A stretch of DNA of 64,000 nt from Aquilaria yunnanensis (taxonomy: Eukaryota; Streptophyta; Magnoliopsida; Malvales; Thymelaeaceae), in assembly GCA_039654915.1 (NCBI GenBank), contig CM077594.1, forward strand, positions 103,554,893 to 103,618,892, in the 5' to 3' direction. The notes below the pieces were generated by a model that worked only from the letters and a program-made list of their open reading frames with translations, did no database searches and was not told the origin of the DNA. Positions 38,391 to 50,729 of this stretch are shown in pieces; position 1 is the first letter of the stretch; each line of letters opens with the position of its first letter. The position numbers were made by a program, and so were the translations under genes.

Positions 38391-38869
38391 TTTATTTTCT
38401 TTTTCATTTTTAGTTTTGCGTTTTCAACCTCATTTTAGTTTATTTTTTCTGGTTTCAGTTTTTCTTTTTATTTTTATTTTTCTTTTTCTGTCTTTTTATT
38501 GTCCCCAATTTCTTTTGGTTTCTCAGTTTATTACATTTTTATTTTTCTATATTATTGATTTTTCTCAAAGTTATATTTTCTTCATTTTTTTGTTTCAAAT
38601 TTGTTAGCTAAAAAAAGAATAAACATCTTGTTCAATTAAAAGAACAAACATTTACTGGTAAAAAAATAATTAGTTCATCTAAAAGAAAAAATAAAAAAAA
38701 AGAAATAACATATAAAATATCTTATTTTTTATTTTATTCTTTTAGTTTTATTATTTTTTTCTTATTCTATTATTTTTCATTTTTCACTTTTTTTTTTTGT
38801 TTTGCCACTTGGAAAAAAACAAATATCTCATTGGAACAAAAAGAATACAAACAGTTAGTGATAAAAAAA

Positions 38870-39400
38870 TATATAGGGACTAAAAAAATAGATTTATAAA
38901 AGAATAAAGAACAATGCATAGAAGAACATATAAGAACTAATTAAAATAAATTTATAAAAGAACAAACAACAAATGTATGAAAGAACAGAAAGGAACCAGA
39001 AAAGATCAGATTTATAAAAGAACAAATAACAAAGCATAAAAAAACATATAAAAACTAAAAAGGAACAGATCTATAAAATGGCAAAGAATAATGCATAGAA
39101 GAACATATATGAATTGAAAAAAAATAGATTTATAAAAGAACAAATAACAATACATGAAAGAATATCTAGGAATAAAAAAAAAACAAATAACAAAGTATGA
39201 AAGAAATATAGGAACTGAAAAAAAACAAAAACAGATGAATATACAAAGACCGTAAAAAGAACATATTTGTAAAAGAACAAACAACAAAGTATAAAAGAAC
39301 ATGTAGAAAATGAAAAAGACCATTAACAAAATAACATATAGAAACTGAAAAAAATAATTTTTTAAAGAAAAAACATCAATTTATAAAATAACAAATATAA
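38870..39400. repeat. Minisatellite, unit about 59 bp, roughly 8-9 degenerate copies
   Basis: The word GATTTATAAAAGAACAAA or a variant recurs at about 38891, 38949, 39010, 39068 and 39127, followed each time by GCATGAAAGAACATATAG-like sequence. The period is therefore 58-61 bp. Copies further right are more divergent. Long phenylalanine/leucine-rich minus-strand frames here (for example 39329-39012) are by-products of the repeat and not genes. Confidence 0.85.
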
Positions 39401-39649
39401 ACTAATACGAAAAAATAAAAAAAAAATTGAGAAGAAAAGGTAGATTTTTTTTAAAATGAGAAACGAAACTGGAAACAAAACAATAAACAAGGTTAAATAA
39501 AAGAGATACAAAAGCTACAAAGAACGGAAATAATATAAAAAAAATTAAAAATTTAAAAACAAAAAATAAAACTAAAAAAATGGAAATGAAAAAATAATAC
39601 AGAAAATGAAAAAGAAAAGAAAAGTCAGGAAAAGAAAAACAAAAAAAAC

Positions 39650-39900
39650 TGGAACACAATATAAGAAAATGAAACAAAGAAAATAGGTGGAAAACGGGAA
39701 GAGAGAGAGAGAGAGAGAGAAAAGAAGGAAAACAGGAAAAGAGTTTGGGAAACAGGCAAAACCAAAAAACTGGAACACAATATAAGAAAATGAAACAAAG
39801 AAAATAGGTGGAAAACGGGAAGAGAAGAAAAAAAAAAAAAAAAGGAGAGAAGTAAAAGGGGAAAAGAGTTTGGGAAACAGGAGTATGGGCACGGTGGAAA
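39650..39900. repeat. 121-bp tandem duplication with an internal GA microsatellite
   Basis: TGGAACACAATATAAGAAAA starts at 39650 and again at 39771, and the match continues through AGGTGGAAAACGGGAAGAG. Between them is a (GA)n run at about 39700-39721. GAGTTTGGGAAACAGG also recurs (about 39740 and 39866). The surrounding 39400-40000 DNA is A-rich on the plus strand; the minus-strand frames 40016-39402 and 40003-39572 are low-complexity artefacts. Confidence 0.8.
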
Positions 39901-40371
39901 ACGGTAAAGAAAAACAAGGGGAAAACAGAAATAGAACTCTGGGAAACAGGCGTATCAAACCCGGCGTCAACGGCCAGGGTGGCATGGTTGCCTGTTTTTT
40001 CAAGAAGCGGGGTCAAAACAACAATTCTTAAATTTGTTAGGGGTGGTGCACGTTATTAGCCAGGTTCGCGACTTGCTCAATGAATACCTTTTAATATCAC
40101 TAGTAGTGTTATAATTACTAGCAATTTTATATTTATATATTTTAAAATTTTTCATGAAATAATTTTGTTGGTAATTGATAAAATAAGCATGACCTATTGA
40201 CTTTTTAAACATCTAACCGATTTCCGTCACAAAATTTTATAAAAGCTTTAGTAAAATCATAAGAACGATTAGCAAAATTCCATTATCCCATTATTTTAGG
40301 CCCAGTAGTAATGAATAGTAATAAAAATCCTATTACTCCAAAGTCCTAATCAAGTATCATAACAGCAAGGG

Positions 40372-40690
40372 TCACCTACACTTTTATCCCTAAAGTTTGA
40401 AGCTAATTACACTTAAATCCCTAGGTAGGCTTGGAAACGTACTATTTCCCTCTTACTTTTGTTAACTGTAATAAAAAAAAAAACATTACCATCTTGCATT
40501 TACAATACAAACAACAAAAGCAGATATTATCCATTAATTGATAAAAACTTAAAACCAAATTAAATTTATTAGAAGAATTTTTACCATGTGAGATTTTAAG
40601 AGTGGATACTAGATAATTTGAAACTAAATGAGTTTGAGGGTAAACTTTCAAACCTGTGCATATAAGTGTAATAGGGGTAGGTCATCCTAA
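40372..40690. mobile_element. MITE-like inverted-repeat element
   Basis: GGGTCACCTACACTTTTATC at the left faces, inverted, GGATGACCTACCCCTATTAC at the right, and later blocks (GTTTGAAGCT / GTTTGAAAGT) also pair. No clear target duplication was found. No coding capacity. The class is probably Mutator-like, judged from the general form only. Confidence 0.55.
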
Positions 40691-41957
40691 AATTTCTCAT
40701 ACTTTTCTATTTGAATTCTAAAATCTTATATTTTTTAATTAATCATAAAACTTTGCAAAGATATTAACAATTAGTTCTAAATTTCTAAGATAATTATTGA
40801 ACAGAAATATGACATAAAGAGAAAAAAAACTGATAGTTTGAATGTCTATTAACTATAAAAATAGACATTTCATTGTTTAATTTAATAAAAAATAGTTGGT
40901 GAACAATTTCAATTAAAATTTAAAAATATTAATGTCAGGAAAACGATGAGTTCTAGTACTAACTATTTACATAACTCTAAAGTTTTAGAACCCATTTAAA
41001 AAATAAAAAGTTTTTGGGACAATTATTTATACAATTGTAAAAATTTAAAACTTAAAGTAAAAGAACTTAGAATTGAAATAGGAAGCAAAATTTTGGGAAT
41101 AAAGTGAGCTTTCGCCGGTAAGTATAACTGACAACAAATCTTTGGAAGGAAAGTGCAATGCAAGAGACCTAACAGAAAAAGAAAAATTAAAAAGGAAACA
41201 ACTCCTTTCAGTTTCTGCTGAGAGAGCTGACTCAGTCTCACAATGACATCTGGGCCGCTGATCTCATGATCATTTTGGCACATCGGACGGTAGAACATGA
41301 GGTAAGAACAAAGCTAACGATGGGCCCGCCAAGGACTAGTTAAGGTGCTTAAAGCTCAGCAATGTCCGAAGCAAGGCAACGAAGGCCCAAGGAGGCAAAG
41401 ACAGACGTGGAGAAATACACGGAGAAAGCAATGTAAGAGAGAGAAAGAAGACTGCAAGAAAGGAGAGAGTCGATTTGTGTTTGAAATTTCAAGTTTCAAC
41501 CGCTCCAAATTCTTCCATCCTTCTTCACCAAATCCCATGAAACTCTTAATCCATCTTTAAAAATCTTTCCTCCCCAATACCCAGATCTTGATTCTTCACA
41601 ATTTCATCAAATTCCATTTCTTTTCGATCCCTTCCCCTGTTTGTGCTGACCAAGAACAACTCTTGATTGTATTCTTAAACGCTGATTAATCTTCTAACTA
41701 CTCCAATCCGTTCTTGGCGCTCTTCTTCTGATCCTAAATTATCCAAAAGTTCCATAATATCTCTCAGTTATCTGTATAAGGAAATTCTTTCCTGGTTCAT
41801 GCTCCTTCTTTGAAACTGAAAACCTCTGCTTTGAATTCTTTCCTTTGAAGGCGTCTTTTGTTCCTTGTTAGTTTTCCACTCGGCAACATCCCAGTTCGCT
41901 TGATACGACATCGATTCTGTCTTCTGTCTCTCTGTCTTTGCCTCCTGGGATTCAATC
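40691..41957. other. AT-rich spacer, then promoter and leader of the BTB gene
   Basis: 40691-41300 is AT-rich with nothing recognised. From about 41440 to 41957 the plus strand is rich in CT, typical of a plant 5' untranslated region. Several short upstream frames exist but none has a domain. The leader may contain an intron; none could be proven. Confidence 0.45.
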
Positions 41958-43286
41958 ATGGGAATCCAGAATGATAGAGTCAAATTCAACGTGGGCGGCA
42001 GAATCTTCGAGACAACCGCCACCACACTCGCGAACGCCGGCAGACATTCCTTCTTCGGCGCATTGTTCGACGGCAATTGGGACCTAATGCGGCCGAGTTC
42101 CGACCAGGAGTTGTTCATCGACCGCAACCCCGACTGCTTCGCCGTCCTCCTGGATCTCCTCCGCACCGGCGATCTCCACATCCCACACAACATCCCCGAA
42201 CGCCTCCTCCACAGAGAGGCGGCGTTCTATGGTCTCCTGGACCACGTACGATCGGCCAAGTGGGGTCCATTCGACGGCAACCTCCTCCACCTGTCCCGGT
42301 CGGTACAGGGACGGGCGCCCGGCGACGGTACGGCCATCCGGGCGGGACCCGACGGTGGCTGCTGCTTGGCGCACGGCAGCATGGTACACGTGTTCGACTG
42401 GATGCTGGAGGAGCACCCACCAATCAATCTGGATTACCAGAGAGTTAACGACATCGGCTGGGTGGATTCGGAGAATATTGTGATCAGTGCCTGTGAGAGA
42501 TTGGGGCGGGGAGATGGAGGAATGGGGTTGTTCAGCTCGTCAACAGGAGAACTGAGGTACAAATTCAATGTGGTTCACGATAATGTGGTGAAGAGTTACA
42601 CGGCTGGGGCTATGAGTTTCAGCCCTGATTACAAGATTTTCTCCAGCTGCAAAGGGAGGAGCAATGAGTATGGGATTGGGGTTTGGGACCAGATTACAGG
42701 CAAACAGATTGATTTCTTCTACGAAAGTCCCGGCTGGTCGCTGGGCGAAGCAGACAAGGTGCAATGGCTGGGTGGGAAAAGCTGCTTGCTGGTTGCTACT
42801 TTGTTTCCTAGGAAAGACAACTGCTATATCAGTCTGTTGGATTTCAGGGAGAAGAGGATGGTCTGGTCGTGGTCTGATATCGGTGCTCCCTTCACCATTG
42901 ATGAGAAGAGAGTGAGAGATGCCATAGCCATGGAAGAGAATAATGCTGTTTGTGTGGTGAATGAGTTTGAGGATTTGGGATTTATTGATATGAGAATTAA
43001 TGGTGGAAGCGTTAGGTGGAGTTCCAGGAGTAGGCTTATGAAAGGGAACATGCCCGATGAACCCTGCTACCCGAAACTTGCACTGCACGAAGGACAGCTG
43101 TTCTCATCGATGAATGATAACATTTCGGTGTTCTGTGGTCCAGATTGGGTGCTGACATCCAGGCTCAGGAGCAGCTATGGAGGTTCCATCTGCGATTTCT
43201 CGATAGGAGGGGATCGGCTATTTGCGCTTCACAGTGACGAAAATGTATTTGATATATGGGAGACTCCACCCCCACCGATCATGTGA
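41958..43286 (+). CDS. BTB/POZ (KCTD-type T1) protein with WD40/YVTN-like repeats
   Basis: Single exon, 442 residues. The N-terminal BTB/T1 domain (about 8-100) starts VKFNVGGRIFETTATTLA and contains LLDLLRTGDL. The rest (about 130-440) is a beta-propeller-like region with WD40/YVTN-type blades, such as YGIGVWDQITGKQ and SWSDIG. It matches the whole length of the Arabidopsis family At2g24240/At4g30940 as I recall it. Such BTB proteins often act as substrate adaptors for CUL3 ubiquitin ligases, but the substrate of this one is not known. The first third is GC-rich, giving long frames on the other strand (42084-42427 and others) that are shadows. The start is the first ATG of the conserved N-terminus MGIQNDRVKFNVGG. 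FAD6 lies downstream in convergent orientation. Confidence 0.96.
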   Translation: MGIQNDRVKFNVGGRIFETTATTLANAGRHSFFGALFDGNWDLMRPSSDQELFIDRNPDCFAVLLDLLRTGDLHIPHNIPERLLHREAAFYGLLDHVRSAKWGPFDGNLLHLSRSVQGRAPGDGTAIRAGPDGGCCLAHGSMVHVFDWMLEEHPPINLDYQRVNDIGWVDSENIVISACERLGRGDGGMGLFSSSTGELRYKFNVVHDNVVKSYTAGAMSFSPDYKIFSSCKGRSNEYGIGVWDQITGKQIDFFYESPGWSLGEADKVQWLGGKSCLLVATLFPRKDNCYISLLDFREKRMVWSWSDIGAPFTIDEKRVRDAIAMEENNAVCVVNEFEDLGFIDMRINGGSVRWSSRSRLMKGNMPDEPCYPKLALHEGQLFSSMNDNISVFCGPDWVLTSRLRSSYGGSICDFSIGGDRLFALHSDENVFDIWETPPPPIM

Positions 43287-44858
43287 TTTGCAGGCTATGA
43301 TATGATTCCATTTGTTTCTCCCAGTTTTGCCATACAATGGCCCCTTTCTTTACTAGGGTAGAGATGGGTACCTGTACTTAGTGACATAACAGTGGTATAG
43401 GCTAAGTAAAAACCCTACATGGGTTCTAGGGATTTGTTTTAACTTGTACAGGGCTTCTTAAGATAAGAGCACATGAAGGAAATTAAGTCTGTTTGTTTAC
43501 TTCCACACTATTACCAACTTAGGGTGCTTGATTGTATGTGACTTACTGGGTTTTGAACTCGAACACATTATATTATTTGCTCAATGTGGCAAGAGGTTTT
43601 TTTTGTGTTCGGATTTCGTTCCATCCACGACCATGAGGGAACCAATGCGTCTGCCGAAATTTGGGAGAGATAGTAAGTTCAGAATATTAATCCTGGATGA
43701 CAACTCAAGTAGATATTTGTATACTTTAGCATTTAAAAGGCCGGAAAGAAAAAGGAAAAAGGGAATAAAGAAGAATATTTACATTAACTTTCAACAAGAT
43801 TAGGATGCTTTTTTTATCCAATGCGCAGGTCCTTTTTATTTTTTCTTTATCAAAGTTCCCTCGGAGTTCTGCAAAATCCCAGATCCCAGGAGAGAGAGAG
43901 AGAGAGAGAGAGACGCTGGATGCATGTGGAGCAGCTGCAACCAAAGGTCCACAACAGAACTGGGAGCTTTGCCAAAAGTTGGTAACTGCTTCTGCTTTAG
44001 TTCCAGACAGGTGACTTAGGTTGGACTCAATCTTACTTTCATCCCCAGTAGGACTCTTTTCTGGTATACCGAATTTGCTAATGATGACACCCACAGGCCA
44101 CTGTGGGCAACAACTTTTCTTCTCAGTCTCACCCACCTTCCTCATTCCTTCTGCTCTACCCATTCATAAACCTATCCTTAGCCTCCTTTTTACTACTCAT
44201 ACATACCATCAGATCTGTACCCTAACCAAATTAGCCCCACAAAGCAAAGTTCATTATAGTATTTGCTTCCCGATATGATTTTATTTTTTTATGACCCTTG
44301 TTTGTGTCACAAAATGGTGACTCAGATTTGGTTCAAAAAGACGTAACACCAAGCTCATGCACAGACCTTTTTTTTAGTTCCAATAGTATATCAGAAGATG
44401 CCTGTAGAGAGCAATCAGTGTAGGTCATAACTCAGAAAGTATTATAAATTGCCAACCACGATTAGCCAATCCCAGTGTTTCTCTATTAAATATATCCGCA
44501 GGATAAGTTCTGCACTGTCTGCTTATCTAAGCAGAGAAAAGAAAAAGTATTTTTAACTTCCAAGTTACAGCTAAAATGCAATGAGACACTTTATTAAAAT
44601 GAATGCTGGTTTTCCAGCATCACTTTATCTAATAAACAGACATTTCCACTATGATAAATACGATCTATGGAAGCTTGCCAGCGACGATTCCAGGAAGCTT
44701 CATCTTAACATTTTTTCAATAATAGCTGGAAAAGAATGCAAACAACTTCAAGAACCAGACATATTAATGCCGGAATGCGTACCTAATTTGACCCAAAAAA
44801 ATGGAGGCTGTGAGATAAGAAAGAAGCAAAAAGCAACGGACCCACGAAGGATGAAAGT
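43287..44858. other. Convergent 3' region between the BTB gene and FAD6
   Basis: This should contain the 3' untranslated regions of both genes. A (GA)n microsatellite is at about 43889-43913. Short frames (for example 44581-44868, which overlaps the end of FAD6) show no domain. No mobile element was recognised. Confidence 0.45.
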
Positions 44859-45103
44859 TCAGGCATAATCAGGCATCACTCTTTTCAGGAAGGCGACTGG
44901 CCCAGATTCCTCAGGGGCAAGTTCGTCAAATGCAATGTAGTTTTCTTCCTTGTCATAGACATGGCACATTGTCATTATTGTCTTCATTAAACGCCAACTC
45001 CACTTAGCCTCGCTCAGATACTGTTACAAGCAAGCAAAGGAGGAAGTTCATTAGCTTGATGCCTGAAATTGGACACAAATTGTTGTGTTCAACAATTGCA
45101 TCT

Positions 45104-45135
<32 letters not shown>

Positions 45136-48100
45136 TTAATAAGGTCACTGTCGATTTATCTTAGGCTTGTGTCGATGATTGATCAACTAGATCGACTGGG
45201 CAATTTATGTTGCAGTTTTTATCTCTGATAATTATTACTAACTCGATCACTATACTTTTGCTTTAACATAGCCTACCCTCATTTCTTTCTGGATTCCACC
45301 TCTTTCATCATAAATTTCTTCCTCCGCTAATTATAAATTGATTTTAATAGCAATGCCAAGGCCAAGTGGAAGCGATGAGCCTAACATAAAGAAAACAATG
45401 CTTGATCATACCTTTCCCCAGGTTTCCTGAAGAGATCTATGAGCTGCTCGAAGATTATAACTCGGTATTCTTGCAGAAACATGATGGGGGATGTGGACGT
45501 TAATATCATGGCAGAGGATCTCAATCCTGTTATGCAGAGAATTCAGCAACTCTTTTTAAACCACATAAAGCGCAAAAAACTATATTGAATAAAATTAAAT
45601 AGAACCACAGTATAATTATTCTTCAAAAAGAATAACAATAAAGACAATATAACTCATATTTTTCTGTGCTTTATTATCATATTGTGGTTGTTGCATAACA
45701 AGAAAATGGCCAATCGGGAAACACAGTTTGCAAGTTGCGACCTTACATAAAACTCTTTCACTGTCTACTTCAGGATATCCCAGCCAGTATGCATATGAAA
45801 GAGCTACAAAACAGGTAGGAGGAGAGAAACATTACCAACGGGGGTAATCACAATGAACTGTCCCGTTAAGTTGGGCCTGAGCTGCATTCCATTCTTCAGA
45901 AGATTTGAATGGTATATGAGGAGCAGTATGATGGACCATTGTGAATGTGCTCATCTATAAAATCCAGGACCAGAAAAGACAAATGAAATGCAAAGAATAA
46001 GTTGGTTTACAAAAAAAAAAAAAAAGCCTAGGAATACACATTCTCTCAAATTTTGACAAAGGATTATGAACAAAATCAATACATTTAGAAGTCAAGAGTT
46101 TAGAGTAAAACAAGAGAAAATGCAAGAAAATAAAGGATAGACAAAGCTAAGCTCTGAAAAGTGATTTAGGATGACTAGCATTGCCCTGATGAAATACTAG
46201 GTATTAGTCAAGCCTTAATTCCGAGCTAATTGGTCATTATGACATTGTACAAGTACGGAAATCACATGATAATCATTGCCCTTGGATAAATCATTAACCG
46301 CATTGTGCATATGTCCAGTAAACCCTAGAGCTGAAAATAGACCTCAGTCTGTGTGTGTTGTACACTGTTAACTTTCTATTGACTTAAAGGGAGACAAAAT
46401 TATACGAACACACACAAGTACACAACAACCATGAGAGTCAAATTCGTAGTCTGTTATGGATAGAAGACAATGTCTGATTGCCTGACTCCTGCTAAGTACA
46501 ATTGCTGACCAATTATGAATCACGTTCAGAAATGAACAGATACAACATCAGTATGAGCATTACCCAGAAGTGATAGCCCAGCCAAGGCATTAGCCAGAAC
46601 TTGATCCATCCCATGAAACCCGTCTTTAAGATAATCATTGGCCATCCAATTGCCATAAATGCAAAAACACAGGCCAAACTGATTTTGACCCTTTTAACTT
46701 CATTTGGTCTGAACTTCTTCAAATCGAAGTGCCACATCAACCTGTAATAGGTCCAATATTGTGAAATTAGAAAAATTTCAACAAGAGATGCTGAATTTCA
46801 ACTTAAAAAGGATGAACTTGGTTGATGAAGGGCAGTGCAATTAGAAATACCAATGAGCTATTGACATCCAAGGTCGAAATGGGCCATATCCATAAATTAT
46901 CGCCTTGCGCAAAATAGGAGATGAATCAAACTCTTCTTTCCAGACTGGATGCCAAGCAGTATCTTCAACCAACCTATAAACAACATATAAGTTGCTAAAT
47001 GTTAAATTCCCAAAACAGTCAGATTTTAACAGAAACTAAACAATGGAGTAGCTGCAATTTATTTCTGAGAATAATTTATACAGATTTTAGGTGTTCTGCA
47101 AAATTGTGAAAATACAAATAAATTTACTAACTGGTAGAAAATAAGGAGCAGAAATTCCGAAAAATCCAGCATTGGCAGACATGTAGCAAGCAAAATATTA
47201 GATCAGATAGAATGCAAATTTTTCATGTGGAATAATAAAGTCAGATGATGCATGCTTCATTTAACTTTAAAAAACATAATATCTCAAAGTGCTCATAAAG
47301 GGAAATTCTTCTTTCTACTTTACATGACCTGTATGTTAATTCTAAAGGAGAATGGGATGAAAGATGAAGGCTGAAGACAAAACCAAAAGTAAATACTGAA
47401 TCTTCACCATTTAGTTTCTTAATATAAGTCTAAGTACACAACCGCGTAACTGGCAGAAGTTATTTTGTCCAACAAACGAAGTTATGAATATTGGCCTTAC
47501 ATATTTGTCTTTGCATGATGCCTATCATGCTTAAACCGCCATGGCTCATATGGATAAATAAGTGGCAGAAAAGCCAGCGTTCCAACTATGTCCTCCACAA
47601 GTTTGTTTTTGGAAAATGATTTATGTGCACAATCATGTCCTATAACAAAAAACTGGGAAGGGAAAGGAAAAAAATAAAAAGCATTAAGTAAGTCTGAACA
47701 TTTGTTAAGATATACTCTCGCAAATGGGGTAAACTTAAGAGTCAGCATGAATGAAACTAACCCCAGTTATTGCTGTTCCTGTCCACGCCCAAGCTAGAGG
47801 AAGTAGATACCAAGGGGCATTCGAAATCATGAAGATCCCAAGTGCATATGAGGTGACAGAGACCAACACTGAACCCCATGCTTTTGTATCATCAATCTCA
47901 AATACCTGAGAAAAAATATAAAGAGAAAAATAAGAAAAGGAGAAAGCAAAATAAAAGTGGGGAAAACAAAACGAAAAGAAACAAGAGAGCAATCAAACCC
48001 TACTGTGGCTTGTTCTTAAATGAAGCATGTGTTGCCATGGGTTGAGAAGTTCAAATATCACAATAAAGTACCATAAAAATCTAAAGAATGAAGCTGTGAA

Positions 48101-49539
48101 ATAGTATTGGATCAGGCTACACTTGATAACCCCATCCTTTAACAGCAAGGATATTTATTTAATATGAAGGGTTACAGATTCGGGCTAACAAACATGTTTA
48201 ATTGCACGTCAAAACTTGCAAAATCCCAAGAAGAAAAATCACACTAATTTAACTAATTTCAGATGCGTGACCAAAAGAGAGTACCTTCTTCGGGAGGGTG
48301 TCCATAACATCCTTTAATGTGACATTTTCAGGAAGTGGTTCTCCAATTTGAGTGAAGCCATATCTCTCTGCCAACTGTTTTCTGTACTCAGCACCTTCTA
48401 CTGAAGATGAAGGAACTGGAACTGGAACTGCTACAGCTTTTATCCCACCAGTTCTTCTCATAGGAGCTAAACCTTTTATGTATTTAATTTCCCTCATCAA
48501 ATGTTGGCCCCACTTCAATTGGCACATGCCTGTTTATAGGAGAAGAAAAAAACCATTATGAGATGGTTGGGAGACTATTTTAATATTTAAACATATCATA
48601 GAAATTGCTTAGTCAAGCACTCAAAAGCTTTAGTAAATTGATATGCAATCGAATAGGAAAGAAAGAAATTACATAAAATTCAGCATGTTGATTAATGTCT
48701 AAAACTGATTAGCTGGTTCTTGCTTCTCACTAAGCTAGATACGTCAGTGGCAGGATATAGTAGGAGCAAATGCAAGTTTAAATAAGTAGTAGAAGCATTT
48801 TTTAAGACATCATAGATAGATCAGATTCCCATAATTTATTATTGAGCTCCGGAGAGCTTCCTGCGTCCTTCACTACAACCTTCTAATGTTACTGTCAGCA
48901 GGCTAAGCTGGTACTGAGTGCACTAAATGCAAGTTGGCGCACAAACCAAAAGGGGTTTAAGCTCCATATCCCCCCTTCGTTCATCTAGCCACCACTGGTG
49001 ATAGATAAGTTATATCAAAGTCTTTCTAATTGAACTCCAGATTTTGGAGAGTTCTTGGGTAATCACGCATCACAGGAATATGAACTTTGGGCTAATGGGC
49101 TCAGTACCAGAAGTCTCATGCACTGGTGCAGGAGAGTGAAACAAGCATTTGGCGCATTTTTGCCAAACAGATTGTCAATCATTGGCATAAATCATCACAC
49201 CAAACAAGGAATGTAGCTCACCAGCGACAAATAAACTGCTCGACCCAAATCCCCATTTGGAGCAATTCCCATAGACGAAAAGAGAAGAGGAAAGAAGGAA
49301 AGAAACTAATATCCCTTGGCCCCAGAAGATTAAAAGGATAGGAGGCAGGAAAATACAGACCTGTCGAATAATGGGCAGAAATTCTTTGACATCCCATTGG
49401 CTTTTGATGTTGCCCCTGAAAAAATCAAACCATTGAAAACAAAATTTAAGAAAACAAATCAGCACAACAAGCTGAAAAAACAAGACATTATATAACATAC
49501 CGAGAGAAGTAACATAGAATCTGCGATTCTGCAAGCCAT
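44859..49539 (-). CDS. FAD6: Plastid omega-6 (delta-12) fatty acid desaturase FAD6
   Basis: FAD6 sits in the plastid envelope and converts 16:1/18:1 acyl groups of plastid glycerolipids to 16:2/18:2, using ferredoxin. Ten exons join in frame with GT-AG introns: 49539-49501, 49415-49361, 48529-48285, 47905-47762, 47652-47501, 46973-46851, 46741-46564, 45954-45836, 45526-45412 and 45020-44859, giving 443 residues (Arabidopsis FAD6 about 448). The start MACRIADSM resembles the family's N-terminus and begins a transit peptide of about 60-70 residues. The three iron-binding histidine boxes are intact: HDCAH (167-171), HDRHH (203-207) and HIPHH (363-367). Membrane stretches include [11 protein letters not shown] and [14 protein letters not shown]. 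Nothing looks damaged. The last intron (45021-45411) holds an AT microsatellite. Confidence 0.96.
45103..45131. repeat. (TA)n microsatellite in the last FAD6 intron
   Basis: About 14 uninterrupted AT dinucleotides. It lies inside the intron between the last two FAD6 exons and should vary in length between individuals. Confidence 0.95.
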
Positions 49540-50155
49540 GGGAACAGAAATGCAAGTTCCCACAGTCCCCTTCAATTCCCTTCGCTTCTAAAAGGGTCTA
49601 CTACCAGGAAAGAATGAACACGAAGGAAGAGGAGGATGGGCTTTGGAGACTTGCAGGGCGATTAGATAAAAGGACAAAGGTAGGGCCTTTGGACGGGTTT
49701 TGGACCTCTCTGCTATTTATCTCTGTTTGTAGAAGCCAAAAAATCAGTACTTAAGGAAGTTCTTAGCCTCTGGTCTTTGTACGCGACGACTCTCTGGAGG
49801 CCTCAAACTTTCTCTGGTCGGCAATCACTTGGCCACCGTCCACTTGCTATGCGTCTCATTCAGGCGGGGTATTCAGGCCAAGGAACAGCTAGTATCGAGA
49901 TTTGGCCCCTAAACTCTTGGAAAGTGTGACCTTTTAGCCTCTTTGTTACCAATATCTCTCAAATTTCCAAATTCATGTCGAACTGACCCCTTAAGGCAAG
50001 TGAAGAACTAGAATCTAGAACCTGCAACAGTGCCTCCAAGGAACCTCCAACCCAAATTTATCTTGCCCAATTTTTCTCTAGTGACTTCAAGTATACCAAT
50101 TCGATCAAGTCATCACCAGAATTTTTATGGAGACCATTTAATTATGAAGCAGGGA
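49540..50155. other. FAD6 leader and promoter region
   Basis: The minus-strand DNA just upstream of the FAD6 start should hold its leader and promoter. No clear TATA box was picked out. The rest, to about 50155, has no gene or element that I recognise. Confidence 0.4.
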
Positions 50156-50159
50156 TATA

Positions 50160-50400
50160 TTATATTCTTTCCGTTCTAGAAATTTTAATACATTTAACTT
50201 TTTGTTGTATTTTAACTTAATTTTATTTATTTTATTATTTATTAGAAAAAATAAAAAATATATATATTTAGAAACTACATATCTTGAATTATCATTCATA
50301 TACAAAGATTTTTTATTTATATATTAGAATGTTGAAAATAAAAAATCCTAGATTAATTGTAAAAAACAAATGAAGTATAGCATTTAGGAAGAAGGGAGTA
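50160..50400. mobile_element. Degenerate Stowaway-like MITE
   Basis: TATTCTTTCCGTTCTAGAAA at the left and GGAAGAAGGGAGTA at the right are inverted relatives of the Stowaway CTCCCTCCGT terminus. The interior is AT-rich, with the internal TATATATTTAGAAACTA and ATTATCATTCATATA pieces also seen in the 33.3-kb MITE. Ends are decayed, so limits are approximate. Confidence 0.5.
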
Positions 50401-50729
50401 AAAAAATGAAATTTTTATTCTCCCTCTCATGCTATGAAAGACTCACATATCAATAGTAACTGTCACCAACATATTTAGGCACTTAGAGGATTTACAATTG
50501 ATTGATCTACTTAAGTAAGTTTAGGGGATGAGTTGATCTGAGTTGAAGCTCAATAGGATAAGTGTCATTGTCAACAAAGCTTAGGAATTAAAGGAGTATT
50601 TTGGCCGTTTTATAGAATGTACTGGGAAAATATATAATCTTGGGCCTGGGGCGAAAAAATAAAGTACATTTTAGAAAAGTAACCAGCTAGTGCATTTCGT
50701 GTCCTGATATATATCTCACTCTCGGAGTT

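Noticed and set aside
39012..40016. Long F/L/S-rich minus-strand frames that could be read as membrane proteins
   Set aside because: They are translations of A-rich, tandemly repeated DNA; the repeat period explains the apparent protein repeats.
42077..42483. Several long frames on both strands inside the BTB gene
   Set aside because: They overlap the GC-rich start of a well-conserved single-exon gene in other frames and match no family, so they are shadows.
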